Shown here: piece by piece, positions 43,853 to 53,243 of the stretch
Layout of the letters: the number at the start of each line of letters is the position of its first letter
Numbering within the stretch: the first letter of the stretch is position 1
Assembly: GCA_032595675.1 (NCBI GenBank)
Contig: JAVQMD010000002.1
Location: 372,001-436,000 of the forward strand
Direction of reading: 5' to 3'
Source: Candidatus Electrothrix rattekaaiensis
GTDB lineage: Bacteria; Desulfobacterota; Desulfobulbia; Desulfobulbales; Desulfobulbaceae
Length of the DNA stretch: 64,000 nucleotides
The notes under the pieces: generated by a model
What the model saw: the letters and a program-made list of their open reading frames with translations, nothing else
Database searches by the model: none
Told to the model about the DNA's origin: nothing
Program-made: the position numbers and the translations under genes

Positions 43853-44026
43853 AATTTCTCCTCATTTTTTCTTTGCCAGTTATTTACAAGTTTCCTGCAG
43901 TCGTCGCTAACGGGTAATGATAACCGGCGGCGGCGCGATATTAAGGCCTACCACCTCAATTTGGTTTTGTTTGTCAATTTAGCAGAGACGTATCTTCCGT
44001 CCGGTTGATTAATTGGTTAGCAATTT

Positions 44027-44398
44027 TTACATTTTTTTCGAAATAGCTACCACTTTGTCTTTACCGCTTTCTTCTGTAAGTTCAGCACTTAAAACTTGAG
44101 TTTTTACTTTTGGGTATAGGCTGAGTTTTACACTAATTAATTTTCTCATGTCTTCTTCGTAATGCTTGGTATCTTCTTCAGTTGAATTGTTGATAGTTTT
44201 AAAACTCATGACTGTATCAAAGATACACTTTTCACGATTACTTTCTGGAAGACAGGCTATATTCCAAGCGGTGCAGACCGATCTTAGATAATTTTCTTTT
44301 TCCTCGCGGTTAGTACCCATTTGAATAAATCCATCACCAACCTTGAGGAGCATTTCCGATATCTTTTGGGTTTTTCTTTTCTTCAGTTTCATTTTCAT
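44027..44398 (-). CDS. Small hypothetical protein
   Basis: A 123-residue basic-to-acidic protein of unknown role, with no signal peptide or membrane segment. It begins with a lysine-rich stretch (MKMKLKKRKTQKISEMLLKV). Coding is supported by length and codon look only. It lies in an AT-rich run of short minus-strand genes. Confidence 0.5.
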   Translation of the reverse strand: MKMKLKKRKTQKISEMLLKVGDGFIQMGTNREEKENYLRSVCTAWNIACLPESNREKCIFDTVMSFKTINNSTEEDTKHYEEDMRKLISVKLSLYPKVKTQVLSAELTEESGKDKVVAISKKM

Positions 44399-44572
44399 TC
44401 TTTCAGATTGCTAACAGTATTAATAAGTGGAAATTTGTCCTGCTATTGACCGTAATAGGTACCGCAAAAATCCACTTATTCAGATATTGACACGGTAAAA
44501 GTGGAAACCTTTTCCACTTATCAATTTTTACCTGCATCTTTCCTCTTATCCAGTGGCTAACATGGAAAAGTC

Positions 44573-44956
44573 TTACTGGCTATCTCCATCACCACCACCT
44601 CCCGACTCCTCTCCATCCTTCTTTTTAGGCTTTTTGCGCTCACTCAACCGAGTTCCACCCGCCATCTCATACTCATTGCTATCCCTGCCATACTTCACTT
44701 TCACGCCAGAAAGCATCTGCGAAGACATATCACGAAGATCCTTTTCATCTGCCCTGAAATTATTGCCTCCCGCATCAGCTTGGGCCAACTGCCCGTTATA
44801 GGTATTCTCGGATGTCTGTGTTTTGTTTATCAGGGCTTCAAAAGCAGCAACAGTGAGGCCGTTGCCCAGATCAAGATCAGGATCAATTGCCTTGAGATTG
44901 GCAAGACGTTCAAGGGCTTCGGCGATAACACGGGATGATTTACGTTGATAGGCCAT
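44573..44956 (-). CDS. Small hypothetical protein with glycine-rich acidic tail
   Basis: The 127-residue product starts MAYQRKSSRVIAEALERLAN with a helical segment, followed by LDLGNGLTVAAFEALINKTQ and a coiled region. It ends with a low-complexity KKPKKKDGEESGGGGDGDSQ. A GGAGG-type site precedes the ATG on the minus strand. No family is recognised. The disordered tail suggests a structural or binding role. Confidence 0.55.
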   Translation of the reverse strand: MAYQRKSSRVIAEALERLANLKAIDPDLDLGNGLTVAAFEALINKTQTSENTYNGQLAQADAGGNNFRADEKDLRDMSSQMLSGVKVKYGRDSNEYEMAGGTRLSERKKPKKKDGEESGGGGDGDSQ

Positions 44957-45193
44957 GAGACTTCCTCCCTGCTGAATAAATTTATCTGAAAGAAAAGGCG
45001 GTTGTAGGAATCAATTAATCTGCTTAAACCGTTTTGCTGTGCCTGTCAAGAAATATGATTGAGGTTAACCAGGAGAAATCAAGAGGATATAGAGGTTTTT
45101 CTTTCTGCCACAAGGAAATTTCGTTTAATGATACTTGTTGTCGTATTGCTCGCCAACCCTAGTTGATGACGCAACCTTCCTTGCTGATAGACA

Positions 45194-45592
45194 ACAGACC
45201 CTTGTTGGTCGCAAACAACCTTCCTGCAAGAGCAAACAACCTTCTGTTGGTAGCAAACAACCTTCTGTTGATAACCAAGAACCTTCTGTTGATAACAAAC
45301 AACCTTCTGTTGATAACAAACAACCTTCTGTTGGTAGCAAACAACCTTCTGTTGATAACAAACAACCTTCTGTTGGTAGCAAACAACCTTCTGTTGATAA
45401 CAAACAACCTTCTGTTGGTAGCAAACAACCTTCTGTTGATAACAAACAACCTTCTGTTGGTAGAAAACAACCTTTTGTTAGTAACCAAGAACCTTCTGTT
45501 TATAGCAAACAACCTTTTGTTAAGAGCCGCGAACCTTTTGTCGGAAGCAAACAACCTTCTGTCGGTTATTAATAACCTTTTGCCAGCGAGCA
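45194..45592. repeat. 21-bp tandem repeat array, 19 in-register units
   Basis: Nineteen units of 21 bases fill the stretch exactly (399 bases) with no insertion or deletion, plus one degenerate unit before it. The shared core is ACAACCTTCTGTTG. In the centre two variants alternate, one with GGTAGC and one with GATAAC after the core, which gives a 42-base higher-order period (B B A B A B A B A). Five overlapping frames stay open through it (such as TEGCLLS or RRLFVIN heptads), which is a by-product of the repeat, so I do not call a gene. It fills the gene-free stretch 44957-45631. Confidence 0.95.
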
Positions 45593-45631
45593 GAATCTCC
45601 CTGTTGACAAGGAACTACACCATTTAATCTC

Positions 45632-46816
45632 CTAAAACGGCGGCAGCCAGCTTTGACCGAAGAACCCTTTGCTGAAATATCTAAGGCCCACATAAACAGC
45701 GAGAACCACAAAGATCCATTTCAAGATTTTTTCCGGGATGTACTTCTGTGTCTTAGGACCGATAAAGGCACCCACTGCCACGCCAGCCATCTCAACACCC
45801 ACCAAGCTCCAGCTGATAAAGGTTCCTTTCAGCACGACATAAGAGAAAACGCTGGTCACCATGCTCAACAGAACAGCCAAGGCCGACGTTCCTGCCACGA
45901 TGTACATGGGCAACCCGATAACACTGGTCAGAAAGGGCACATAGAGAAATCCGCCGCCGATTCCCAGGAAGGAAGCAATGGAGGCAATGACCACACCGCC
46001 GAGCACGGCAAGGAGTGGATTAAAGGTGAATTCTGTACCGTAAAAAGAAAAAACTATCTTGGTCAGTCCCAGTGAGGAAATCGTCACACCCTGAGCATCC
46101 GCCCCTCCTTCCTTGATTGCCTTCTGGAAATTTTTTGCTGCCTCGTTGGCTTTGCTCTTTGAGGATCGGCTGCGCTCTGTGGTACCGTAAAAGAGAAATC
46201 CTCCAATCACCAGAACCGCGATACCGAACCAGCCAATGTATTGACTGAGCTGTACTTTGCCCGCAGTTAACCAAGGGATCAAAATTCCTCCCAAAACACT
46301 GCTCAAACCAAGAGTTAGTCCTAAAGGGACCACCAGTCGCTTCATCCTGTAAAAACTGTAGGTGGAGATCAAAGCGGCCAGTCCGACCAGAAACTGATTG
46401 GAGGCCCTGATCGTATCAGTCAGCAGCGCGTTCAATTCGGGATTGGTGCTTTTAAAACCCGTAGCATAGACTCCGAGGCCAAAAATGGTGAGGTGCCCGA
46501 CCCCGGCCATGATGCCCCCAAAAGCTCCCACTGTGGTAAAGATCCAACCGACCCAGATCGCCCAGAAAAAGGCGACAACATAATTGATCTTCGGTGCGCC
46601 CGGTATCCCGGCAAAACCTTTTTCCGCCTGAAGATTGATATGTCCCGCCTCTGTCCCGGTCGGGGTATCGGCAATCACCTTTGCCAACTTGCCGGGCAGG
46701 TCAATCTGCGTGGCAGTGGATGCTGTTTCCTGTCCTGAAAGCAGGGGAGGACTGTTCAGCAGCAGTATTGCTGTCAGCATCATAATCCCCCACAGACTCC
46801 ATCTCTGTTTGTTCAT
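45632..46816 (-). CDS. TSUP family (TauE/SafE-like) sulfite or sulfur anion exporter
   Basis: The 394-residue inner-membrane protein has a signal-like N-terminus (IMMLTAILLLNSPPLLSG), a periplasmic stretch of about 50 residues, and then about nine membrane segments. The TauE/SafE signature GVVIASIASFLGIGGGFLYV and VPFLTSVIGLPMYIVAGTSA lie in the C-terminal half, with a related GAFGGIMAGVGHLTIFG in the N-terminal half. Members export sulfite, sulfoacetate and related anions. A cytoplasmic loop (about 205-240) is rich in K and S. It is divergent from the molybdopterin oxidoreductase gene, so the two may share control and serve sulfur metabolism. Confidence 0.85.
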   Translation of the reverse strand: MNKQRWSLWGIMMLTAILLLNSPPLLSGQETASTATQIDLPGKLAKVIADTPTGTEAGHINLQAEKGFAGIPGAPKINYVVAFFWAIWVGWIFTTVGAFGGIMAGVGHLTIFGLGVYATGFKSTNPELNALLTDTIRASNQFLVGLAALISTYSFYRMKRLVVPLGLTLGLSSVLGGILIPWLTAGKVQLSQYIGWFGIAVLVIGGFLFYGTTERSRSSKSKANEAAKNFQKAIKEGGADAQGVTISSLGLTKIVFSFYGTEFTFNPLLAVLGGVVIASIASFLGIGGGFLYVPFLTSVIGLPMYIVAGTSALAVLLSMVTSVFSYVVLKGTFISWSLVGVEMAGVAVGAFIGPKTQKYIPEKILKWIFVVLAVYVGLRYFSKGFFGQSWLPPF

Positions 46817-46918
46817 TTTCTCCTCCCTGAACTTTTTGGCATGTTGTGCATGGTTTGATCCGATTATCTATAACAAAATCGCCCCAAACGCTTTATTTTT
46901 TCAACACATAAAATCCGG

Positions 46919-46948
46919 TTGACAAAGAATAACAGACCATGATATACC
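46919..46948 (+). promoter_or_regulatory. Promoter for the TorD-molybdopterin fusion gene
   Basis: TTGACA (46919-46924), an 18-base spacer and TATACC (46943-46948) lie in the divergent region 46817-47086, about 140 bases before the chosen ATG. Nothing else is evident in this 270-base region. Confidence 0.45.
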
Positions 46949-47086
46949 ACATTTTTCTTCTCCAGGGTATTGATTTTTTAAGTTTTATATGAAACAGATA
47001 ATCAAAATCAAGAACAAGAAATTCTTTACTGAGAGCCAGTGTCCGAGAACCGGACAAAACCATCAGCAACACATAAGGACTGGATA

Positions 47087-49900
47087 ATGCGCAACACAAC
47101 AGCACGAGTATACCGTTTTTTTTCCTTCCTCTATCATGACGAAATCCCGCTTGCCTTTCTTGAAGAGATGCGGACGCTTCCCTTTCTTGACCGATTGCGT
47201 GAAGCAGCTACCGAGTCCTCATCTGTCGGATTCCGTTCCGGCCTGAACAACATGCTGACAGCTTTGCAGAAAAGTTCAGCACAGGAAATCTATAACGAGC
47301 TGCGTTATGAGTATGCGGAACTTTTTCTCAACGCGGGCAAAAATCCTGTGTTCCCCTATGCCTCCTGCCATATCAGCGGAGAACCCTTGATTATGCAGAA
47401 GCCGGTTTTCGAGGTACGTCAGGTCTATCGCGATAACGAGGTCCATAAAAATCCTGCGTACCCGGATCTGGACGATCATATCGCGGTTGAGCTGGAGTTC
47501 ATGGCCTCTCTGGCGGATCAGCAGGGAACCGAGGAGCAGCAGCGTTCTTTTCTGGAACAGCATCTGGGATGGGCTGATGCCTTCTGTGCAATGCTTCGCT
47601 CTGCTGCCCGAACTGAATTTTATCAGGGACTGGCTGATCTGACGCAGGCTGTGCTGGGGGCTGTACGGACAGAAACGGAAACAGAGACAGAGGTAGATGG
47701 AGCTGATACGGCGAATGATCTGGAAAAACTTGCTCAGGTTCTTACCTTGCTTGATCTTGATGCTCAAGCGAACACTCTGTGCCAGGGGACAATCCCCCGT
47801 GAAGCGAATTGCACCGTCAAAACCCATTGCTATATCTGTGGCGGACTCTGCGGCCAGGAGGTTACCGTGCAGGATAACATTATAACAGGATGCAAAGGCT
47901 TGGCCGGTGATCCCAAAGGCGGGGGAAGGCTCTGTATTAAAGGGGCCAATGCTCATAAAAATACCTCTTCGGCCTATCGCCTCAAAACACCTCTGATCCG
48001 GGAAAACGGCAGATTCAGAAAGGCTTCTTGGGACGAGGCCCTTGATCTGACCGCTTCCCGCCTGAAAAGCTTTGATCCCAAGACGGTCGGTTTCCACCAG
48101 GGTAATGATTTTAACAGCTGGTGCCATGACGCAGTGATGGCTGCCTATGGAACGCCGAACAAGACCACCCATCGCCAGATGTGCGACAATCCGAACCGAA
48201 TGGCCAACGAGCATTGCGGCAATGATAAGCGTCCCTGGATTGACTATGCCCATTCCGAATTTATTCTGCTCTTCGGTATCAATGAGCTGGTCACCTCTGC
48301 CGGACAACGTAAGCTCAATCTGCTCAAGCAGGCCGTCAAGCGGGGTGCCAAGTTGGTAACAGTTGATCCCCGACGCTGTGAAACCGCTGAAGCATCGACC
48401 GAATGGATTTCTATTCTGCCGGGGACGGATGGAGCAATGGCCTTGGCAATGGCCTATGTCTTGGTGACAGAAAATCTGTACGATAAGGTATTTGTTGAGG
48501 AATGGTGCTACGGTTTTGCGGCCTTCAAACGACGGCTGCTGGGGAAGGAAGACGGCATTCTGCGCACCCCCTTTTGGGCGGAGGCCATCTGCGGAGTTCC
48601 TGCTGCGATCATTGAACGGCTGGCGCGGGAATTTGCCGCTGCCGCTCCGGCTGCTGCCGCGCTGTCCTGGACCGGTGTGGCCCAAGTACCTAATGCCGTC
48701 CACGCGACCCAGGCCATCCAGGCATTGAATGCTCTGGTGGGGAATTTTGATGCACCCGGCGGCCCGAGCCTGATTGGCAAACGGAAACTCTCCTCACCTT
48801 GGGGAGATGACCAGCCTAAGCCCCCCAATAATGCGGAAAAATTCAAGCTGAACAGCAGCAAACTCTGGCAGGGATGGATTCCTGCCTATTTTGCAGAGGA
48901 TGTCCACGCCGGACGACTCAAGGCCATGCTTTGTTATTTCGGTAATCCGGTCATGTCCAACTCCTCAGAGCCTTCGATGCGCCGGGCAATGGAGCAGCTA
49001 GAATTCTCCTGCGCCATTGATTGCTTTATGAGCAATACCACGGAACTCTGTGATGTGATCCTGCCGGATTGCACCTATCTTGAACAGAGTCGGGTGATAT
49101 CGGACTGGATGTACGAGTCCTTTGTTTCACTGGGAAAAAAGGCCATTGCACCGATGTATGATTCCCGTTCCGTGGTCGCCATTTTTACCGAGCTGGCGGA
49201 ACGCCTCGGCTACGGCGACTATTTCCCCTGGAAAACCGAAGAGGAATACATGGGCAATCAGCTCCAGGGACAGGAGATCAGTCTGGAGGAGCTTGCCGAG
49301 AAGGGCTATTTTGTCACGGACGCACAGCAATTCTATAAGTATCGGGAATGGGGATCGTTCAACCCGCCAACCGGCTTCGGTTCTTCCGGCAACAGCGTGA
49401 CCGGGAAGTATAACTTCATTAATCCGGCAGCGGAAAAGGCCGGTCTCAATGCCCTGCCTGATTATATATCTCCTTATCTAGACTGGCCCGAGCTGCAACC
49501 TGATCGTCATTATCCCCTGATCATCGGGTATTTCAGAGTCATGGAACATGAGCACTGCTCCACCTTCTGGAACCCGGCTCTCATGAAGAAATGCGGTTCA
49601 AATCCGGTCTGGATCAATTATCAGGATGCCAAGCAATTCAATATTACTGACGGCGATGAGGTGCTCATCACCTCACCCTGGGGGGAAGCCAAGGCCACAG
49701 CCAAGGTGACCTGGGGCATTCGCCAGGGAGTTTTGGCGACTGCCGGAGGCTTCGGTGGAAAATACGGTTTGGAGGGTGATCCGAAATATCCGCAAATCAA
49801 AGGCTTCAATACCAATGTCCTGCTGCCGCCCAATCTGGCCTGTGCATGGTCGGGTACTCCGCCGCTGAAGTATATCAAAACGCGGATTGAGAAAATATAG
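47087..49900 (+). CDS. TorD-type chaperone fused to a molybdopterin oxidoreductase
   Basis: The 937-residue protein has a TorD/DmsD-like helical chaperone domain at residues 1-200 (YNELRYEYAELFLNAGK, then VFPYASCHISGE). A linker with TETETETE follows, and from about 243 a DMSO-reductase family catalytic chain: HCYICGGLCG gives C248, C251 and C255 for a 4Fe-4S cluster with a later RLCIKGA cysteine, then NANEHCGN- and ILPDCTYLEQ-type segments, and the C-terminal barrel domain with NITDGDEVLITSPWG. A cysteine in NSWCHDAVM may ligate Mo. There is no Tat signal, so it should be cytoplasmic. The ATG 47087 follows AAGGA; GTG 47039 is the alternative. Substrate is probably a sulfur or arsenic oxyanion, by likeness only. 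Confidence 0.85.
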   Translation: MRNTTARVYRFFSFLYHDEIPLAFLEEMRTLPFLDRLREAATESSSVGFRSGLNNMLTALQKSSAQEIYNELRYEYAELFLNAGKNPVFPYASCHISGEPLIMQKPVFEVRQVYRDNEVHKNPAYPDLDDHIAVELEFMASLADQQGTEEQQRSFLEQHLGWADAFCAMLRSAARTEFYQGLADLTQAVLGAVRTETETETEVDGADTANDLEKLAQVLTLLDLDAQANTLCQGTIPREANCTVKTHCYICGGLCGQEVTVQDNIITGCKGLAGDPKGGGRLCIKGANAHKNTSSAYRLKTPLIRENGRFRKASWDEALDLTASRLKSFDPKTVGFHQGNDFNSWCHDAVMAAYGTPNKTTHRQMCDNPNRMANEHCGNDKRPWIDYAHSEFILLFGINELVTSAGQRKLNLLKQAVKRGAKLVTVDPRRCETAEASTEWISILPGTDGAMALAMAYVLVTENLYDKVFVEEWCYGFAAFKRRLLGKEDGILRTPFWAEAICGVPAAIIERLAREFAAAAPAAAALSWTGVAQVPNAVHATQAIQALNALVGNFDAPGGPSLIGKRKLSSPWGDDQPKPPNNAEKFKLNSSKLWQGWIPAYFAEDVHAGRLKAMLCYFGNPVMSNSSEPSMRRAMEQLEFSCAIDCFMSNTTELCDVILPDCTYLEQSRVISDWMYESFVSLGKKAIAPMYDSRSVVAIFTELAERLGYGDYFPWKTEEEYMGNQLQGQEISLEELAEKGYFVTDAQQFYKYREWGSFNPPTGFGSSGNSVTGKYNFINPAAEKAGLNALPDYISPYLDWPELQPDRHYPLIIGYFRVMEHEHCSTFWNPALMKKCGSNPVWINYQDAKQFNITDGDEVLITSPWGEAKATAKVTWGIRQGVLATAGGFGGKYGLEGDPKYPQIKGFNTNVLLPPNLACAWSGTPPLKYIKTRIEKI

Positions 49901-50002
49901 TATTGATAACTACAAGATAGGATGGGCGAGGTGGCAAGATCAGTGCGTTAATGGAATAATTATGGCATAATCCTTTTGAAAAAAGAAGATCATGTTTCCA
50001 GC

Positions 50003-50031
50003 TTGACAGCTCACTGCTCATTAGTAATTAT
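50003..50031 (+). promoter_or_regulatory. Possible promoter of the four-gene island
   Basis: TTGACA (50003-50008) is followed after 17 bases by AATTAT (50026-50031). The transcript would start about ten bases before the ATG at 50050, which has no ribosome site, so the first gene may be read with a very short leader. Confidence 0.4.
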
Positions 50032-50049
50032 TATTTTTACTGTTAATTC

Positions 50050-51129
50050 ATGAAGTTAAAAAAAATATATATAGGTATTGATATCTTTTCAGGAGCAGGA
50101 GGATTAAGCCTTGGTGCTACTAACGCAGGAATAACTATATCAACTGCAATAGAAAAAGATCGAAATGCTGCTAACACATTCAAACGCAACCATCCTGATA
50201 CCAAGTTACTCGTTGAAGATATTGCAAATGTCAATCCTGACCTATGTGCATTGGAACATCCCTTGATTGTTTTTGGGGGATCTCCTTGTCAAGGCTTCTC
50301 ATTTTCAAATTCAAAAACAAGAAACGAAAGAAATAAAAATAACGTTTTGTACCATGAGTTTATACGTTTTATTAGTTCGCTAAAGCCCGCATGGTTTCTG
50401 TTTGAAAATGTTGAAGGAATTATGAGTTTTAACGGAGGAAAAACTGTCTGGCAACTAATTAAAATTTTTGAAGAATTAGGATACACGGTTAGTAATGACG
50501 TTCTTAACGCATCAGATTATGGCGTTCCGCAGGATAGAAACAGGTTCATACTTGTCGGAAATAAAAAAGGAATTCATTTTGATTTTCCAAAAAAGAAAAA
50601 AATCAAAGTATCTGTAATGGATGCCATTGGTGATTTACCTTTTCTTGTTAACGGTCAACTTGAAGAATCCCTTCCTTATAAACACGTTGAAGATTTACCT
50701 GCATACGCAAAAAAGATGCGTAACCGCTCCAAAAGTGCAAAACAAAATTTTGTATCAAAAAATAACGATCTGGTTATAGAACGTTACAAGTATATAAAAC
50801 CTGGACAAAATTGGAGGGCAATCCCTGATTACTTAATGCAAAATTATAAAAATAAAAATAATTGCCATAGCGGCATATATAAACGTCTTAATCCTGCAAT
50901 TCCGTCCGTTGTAATATCAAATTACAGAAAGAACATGTTGATTCATCCAGAACAGGACAGAGGGTTATCTGTCAGGGAGGCTGCACGCATCCAGAGTTTT
51001 CCGGATGATTTTATTTTTGAAGGAAATTTAATGAGTATACAACAACAGATTGGTAACGCAGTACCTCCGCTTTTAGCAGAAGCAATTTTCAAACAAATCA
51101 TGAGATACGAATGTCAGAGCAGAAAATAA
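50050..51129 (+). CDS. DNA (cytosine-5) methyltransferase
   Basis: The 359-residue enzyme has all main C5 motifs: IDIFSGAGGLSLG (I), GGSPCQGFSF with catalytic C80 (IV), WFLFENVEGI (VI), DYGVPQDRNRFILVG (VIII), and the C-terminal IGNAVPPLLAEAIF (X). The target-recognition region is about residues 190-285. No restriction endonuclease gene lies next to it. Instead a double-GHKL ATPase gene overlaps its end by 19 bases and begins an operon with a receiver-domain and a caspase-like gene. The DNA is AT-rich compared with the flanking genes. The mark may label self DNA for the downstream system. Confidence 0.93.
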   Translation: MKLKKIYIGIDIFSGAGGLSLGATNAGITISTAIEKDRNAANTFKRNHPDTKLLVEDIANVNPDLCALEHPLIVFGGSPCQGFSFSNSKTRNERNKNNVLYHEFIRFISSLKPAWFLFENVEGIMSFNGGKTVWQLIKIFEELGYTVSNDVLNASDYGVPQDRNRFILVGNKKGIHFDFPKKKKIKVSVMDAIGDLPFLVNGQLEESLPYKHVEDLPAYAKKMRNRSKSAKQNFVSKNNDLVIERYKYIKPGQNWRAIPDYLMQNYKNKNNCHSGIYKRLNPAIPSVVISNYRKNMLIHPEQDRGLSVREAARIQSFPDDFIFEGNLMSIQQQIGNAVPPLLAEAIFKQIMRYECQSRK

Positions 51130-53240
51130 ATACATTAAAATTCAAATTTGATGTCAGTGCTTACCGTCTATTAGGAAGGGAGCTTATTAGCGATAGAATT
51201 ACGGCACTTTTTGAGCTGGTAAAAAACTGTTATGATGCTAATGCTGAGAATGTACTCGTTAAATTTCAAAATGTAAATCCGCGTTCCCTAAAAAGTATGA
51301 TTCTAATACAGGACGACGGAACGGGAATGAGTCTTGAAGATCTTCGAGACAAATGGATGGTCATTGGAACGAGCAGTAAAAGAAAAAATCGCCTTTCTCC
51401 TCCTCCATATAACAGAAAAGTTGTGGGCAAGAAAGGTGTAGGTCGCTTTGCTGTGGACAAACTTGGAGCTAAATTGCTTTTAAAAACAACAAAGAAAGGC
51501 TCAAAAGATCTCTTATGTCTTGAAACTGATTGGTCATACTATGCTGCTGAGGAATCTCGACAGCTTCGACTTGATTCTTTAGGAAAAAATAAATTTTTTA
51601 CCGATATTGAAAATAAATATTGGACTGAAGTAACAGAGGAAAGTATTTCTGGAACTACTCTTGAAGTATCAATGGTAAATGATTCTTGGACTGAAAATGA
51701 TGTTAGTAGAGCAAATAAAGAGTTATCAAAATTAATATCTCCGAGTAATAAATTGAAATACCCTTTCAATATTGTAATAGATGCTCAGGAATATTCCTCT
51801 TTCAAAAAAAGAGAAGTTACAACAGCAGCAATAGAGTTGGCAACACTTCAAGTTGAATTAGGGTATGATGTAGAAAAAAAACAGCAAGAAATTTTGAGTG
51901 TTGAGAATGGAGATCTTATAAAAATTGAAGTACCTGAGAGGAAATGTGGCTTTATCGGCATGACTCTTTATTATTTTGATCAGTCTTCTAAAAGGAAGTT
52001 CAACAAATCATTTCCTGATGATTCAATTGATGGAATAAAATTATACCGAGATGGTATCATCGCAACTCCATTTGCGGAGTACGCAAGCAATAGAAATGAG
52101 CAGAAAGATTTACTTGGAATAGATAAGCGTCGTTACTCAGGATTTTTTGACAAATTAAGTACCCGAGATTTGTTAGGGTGGATTGAAATATCAGACGAAT
52201 ACAATCCTGATATTATTGATGCAACAAACCGACAAAATTTTGTTGAGAATGACGCATGGAAGGAGCTTAAACTATTTGTTATCGAACAGCTCCGAAAAAT
52301 TGAGGAGTTCCTCAAAAAGAAAAAAAATACTGAAAAGAAAAAGACTAATTCTCAATTTAAAGCTGCAAAAGATGAGATAGGATCTCTCCGTAAACAACTT
52401 AATGCCGTAAAAGAAAAAATTGAATCGCCGGAAGCAAAAGAAACAATTATCAATGTTGAAAAAGAATTAGCTAAAACACAAGCTACTGTTCAGAGGTCGT
52501 TAGCTGATTACCAAAATTTGGAAAAAGAAAAAAAACAGCAGGAAAATTTGTTTTTCAGTTTAGTATCACTTCAAACTTATGCTGGAATGTTGTCGCATAT
52601 CACCAGAACTTCCACAGGAAAAATTAAAAGGGATGCTGAATTTATTTATAAATGGATACCCGACCCGCGATTCACTGAAAGCTATAAAAAAATGGGATTT
52701 AATATTTTCACTGAAATGAATCGCTTGGGAGATGCTGTTGACTTCTTGTTAAAGTATGCAAAAGACGATCAAAAATTTGAGGAAATAAATATTAAAGAAA
52801 CACTTGAATGTATCTTTAATAAAATATATTTTGATGAATTCGAAAAACGTGGGATAAAAGCATCTTTAGATATAAATCGAGACATTATTGTTAATTACAA
52901 CTTAAAATCATTTGAAGAAATTTTTGATAATTTGATCAGTAATTCCTTTAAAGCAGTAGAAAAAAACAGCGGCGAAAAAAACATTAAATGTAGCGTAATA
53001 GTAGAAAAAGATAAATTTATAATACTATTCTCTGACAATGGAGTTGGTATCCCTGAAGAGGATAAATTTAGGATTTTTGACGTTTTTTACACAACAACCT
53101 CAGAACAAGGAGGGGCAGGTTTGGGATTGTTTATTGTTAAATCACGATTGGAAGCCTTAAAAGGTACAATTCAAGTTGTTGAAAATGAATTTAGACCAAC
53201 GGGAGCTACATTCAGGATTGAACTCCCTTTCAAGCGATAA
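51111..53240 (+). CDS. Double-GHKL ATPase / histidine-kinase-like sensor
   Basis: The 709-residue protein has an N-terminal GHKL ATPase domain like that of MORC or Hsp90 proteins (ELVKNCYDANA, QDDGTGMS, GKKGVGRFAVDKLG). A middle part and a coiled coil at about 400-480 follow. A C-terminal histidine-kinase-type half has LSHITRTS (H496 as possible phospho-acceptor), the N box IFDNLISNSFKAVEKN, and the G boxes SDNGVGIP and GAGLGLFIV. It has no membrane segment, so the signal it senses must be inside the cell. It overlaps the methyltransferase gene, and the receiver gene follows after three bases. It is probably the sensor and signal transmitter of the island. Confidence 0.85.
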   Translation: MSEQKINTLKFKFDVSAYRLLGRELISDRITALFELVKNCYDANAENVLVKFQNVNPRSLKSMILIQDDGTGMSLEDLRDKWMVIGTSSKRKNRLSPPPYNRKVVGKKGVGRFAVDKLGAKLLLKTTKKGSKDLLCLETDWSYYAAEESRQLRLDSLGKNKFFTDIENKYWTEVTEESISGTTLEVSMVNDSWTENDVSRANKELSKLISPSNKLKYPFNIVIDAQEYSSFKKREVTTAAIELATLQVELGYDVEKKQQEILSVENGDLIKIEVPERKCGFIGMTLYYFDQSSKRKFNKSFPDDSIDGIKLYRDGIIATPFAEYASNRNEQKDLLGIDKRRYSGFFDKLSTRDLLGWIEISDEYNPDIIDATNRQNFVENDAWKELKLFVIEQLRKIEEFLKKKKNTEKKKTNSQFKAAKDEIGSLRKQLNAVKEKIESPEAKETIINVEKELAKTQATVQRSLADYQNLEKEKKQQENLFFSLVSLQTYAGMLSHITRTSTGKIKRDAEFIYKWIPDPRFTESYKKMGFNIFTEMNRLGDAVDFLLKYAKDDQKFEEINIKETLECIFNKIYFDEFEKRGIKASLDINRDIIVNYNLKSFEEIFDNLISNSFKAVEKNSGEKNIKCSVIVEKDKFIILFSDNGVGIPEEDKFRIFDVFYTTTSEQGGAGLGLFIVKSRLEALKGTIQVVENEFRPTGATFRIELPFKR

Positions 53241-53243
53241 TTT

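Noticed and set aside
45194-45592. CRISPR-like look of the array
   Set aside because: Units are directly adjacent without unique spacers, and no cas gene is nearby.
45135-45627. Long open frames on both strands through the 21-bp array
   Set aside because: At least four overlapping frames are open because the unit is a multiple of three without stop codons. None has a clear ribosome site or a non-repeat domain.
47276-48703. 475-residue antisense frame inside the molybdopterin enzyme gene
   Set aside because: Antisense shadow of a clearly coding gene; the translated protein shows no known motif.
49960-50049. Possible fragment of the rhodanese 5' end upstream of the island, by analogy to murD and murG
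   Set aside because: Only a short TGAAAAA..GAAGA resemblance to the gene start exists, which AT-rich DNA gives by chance.
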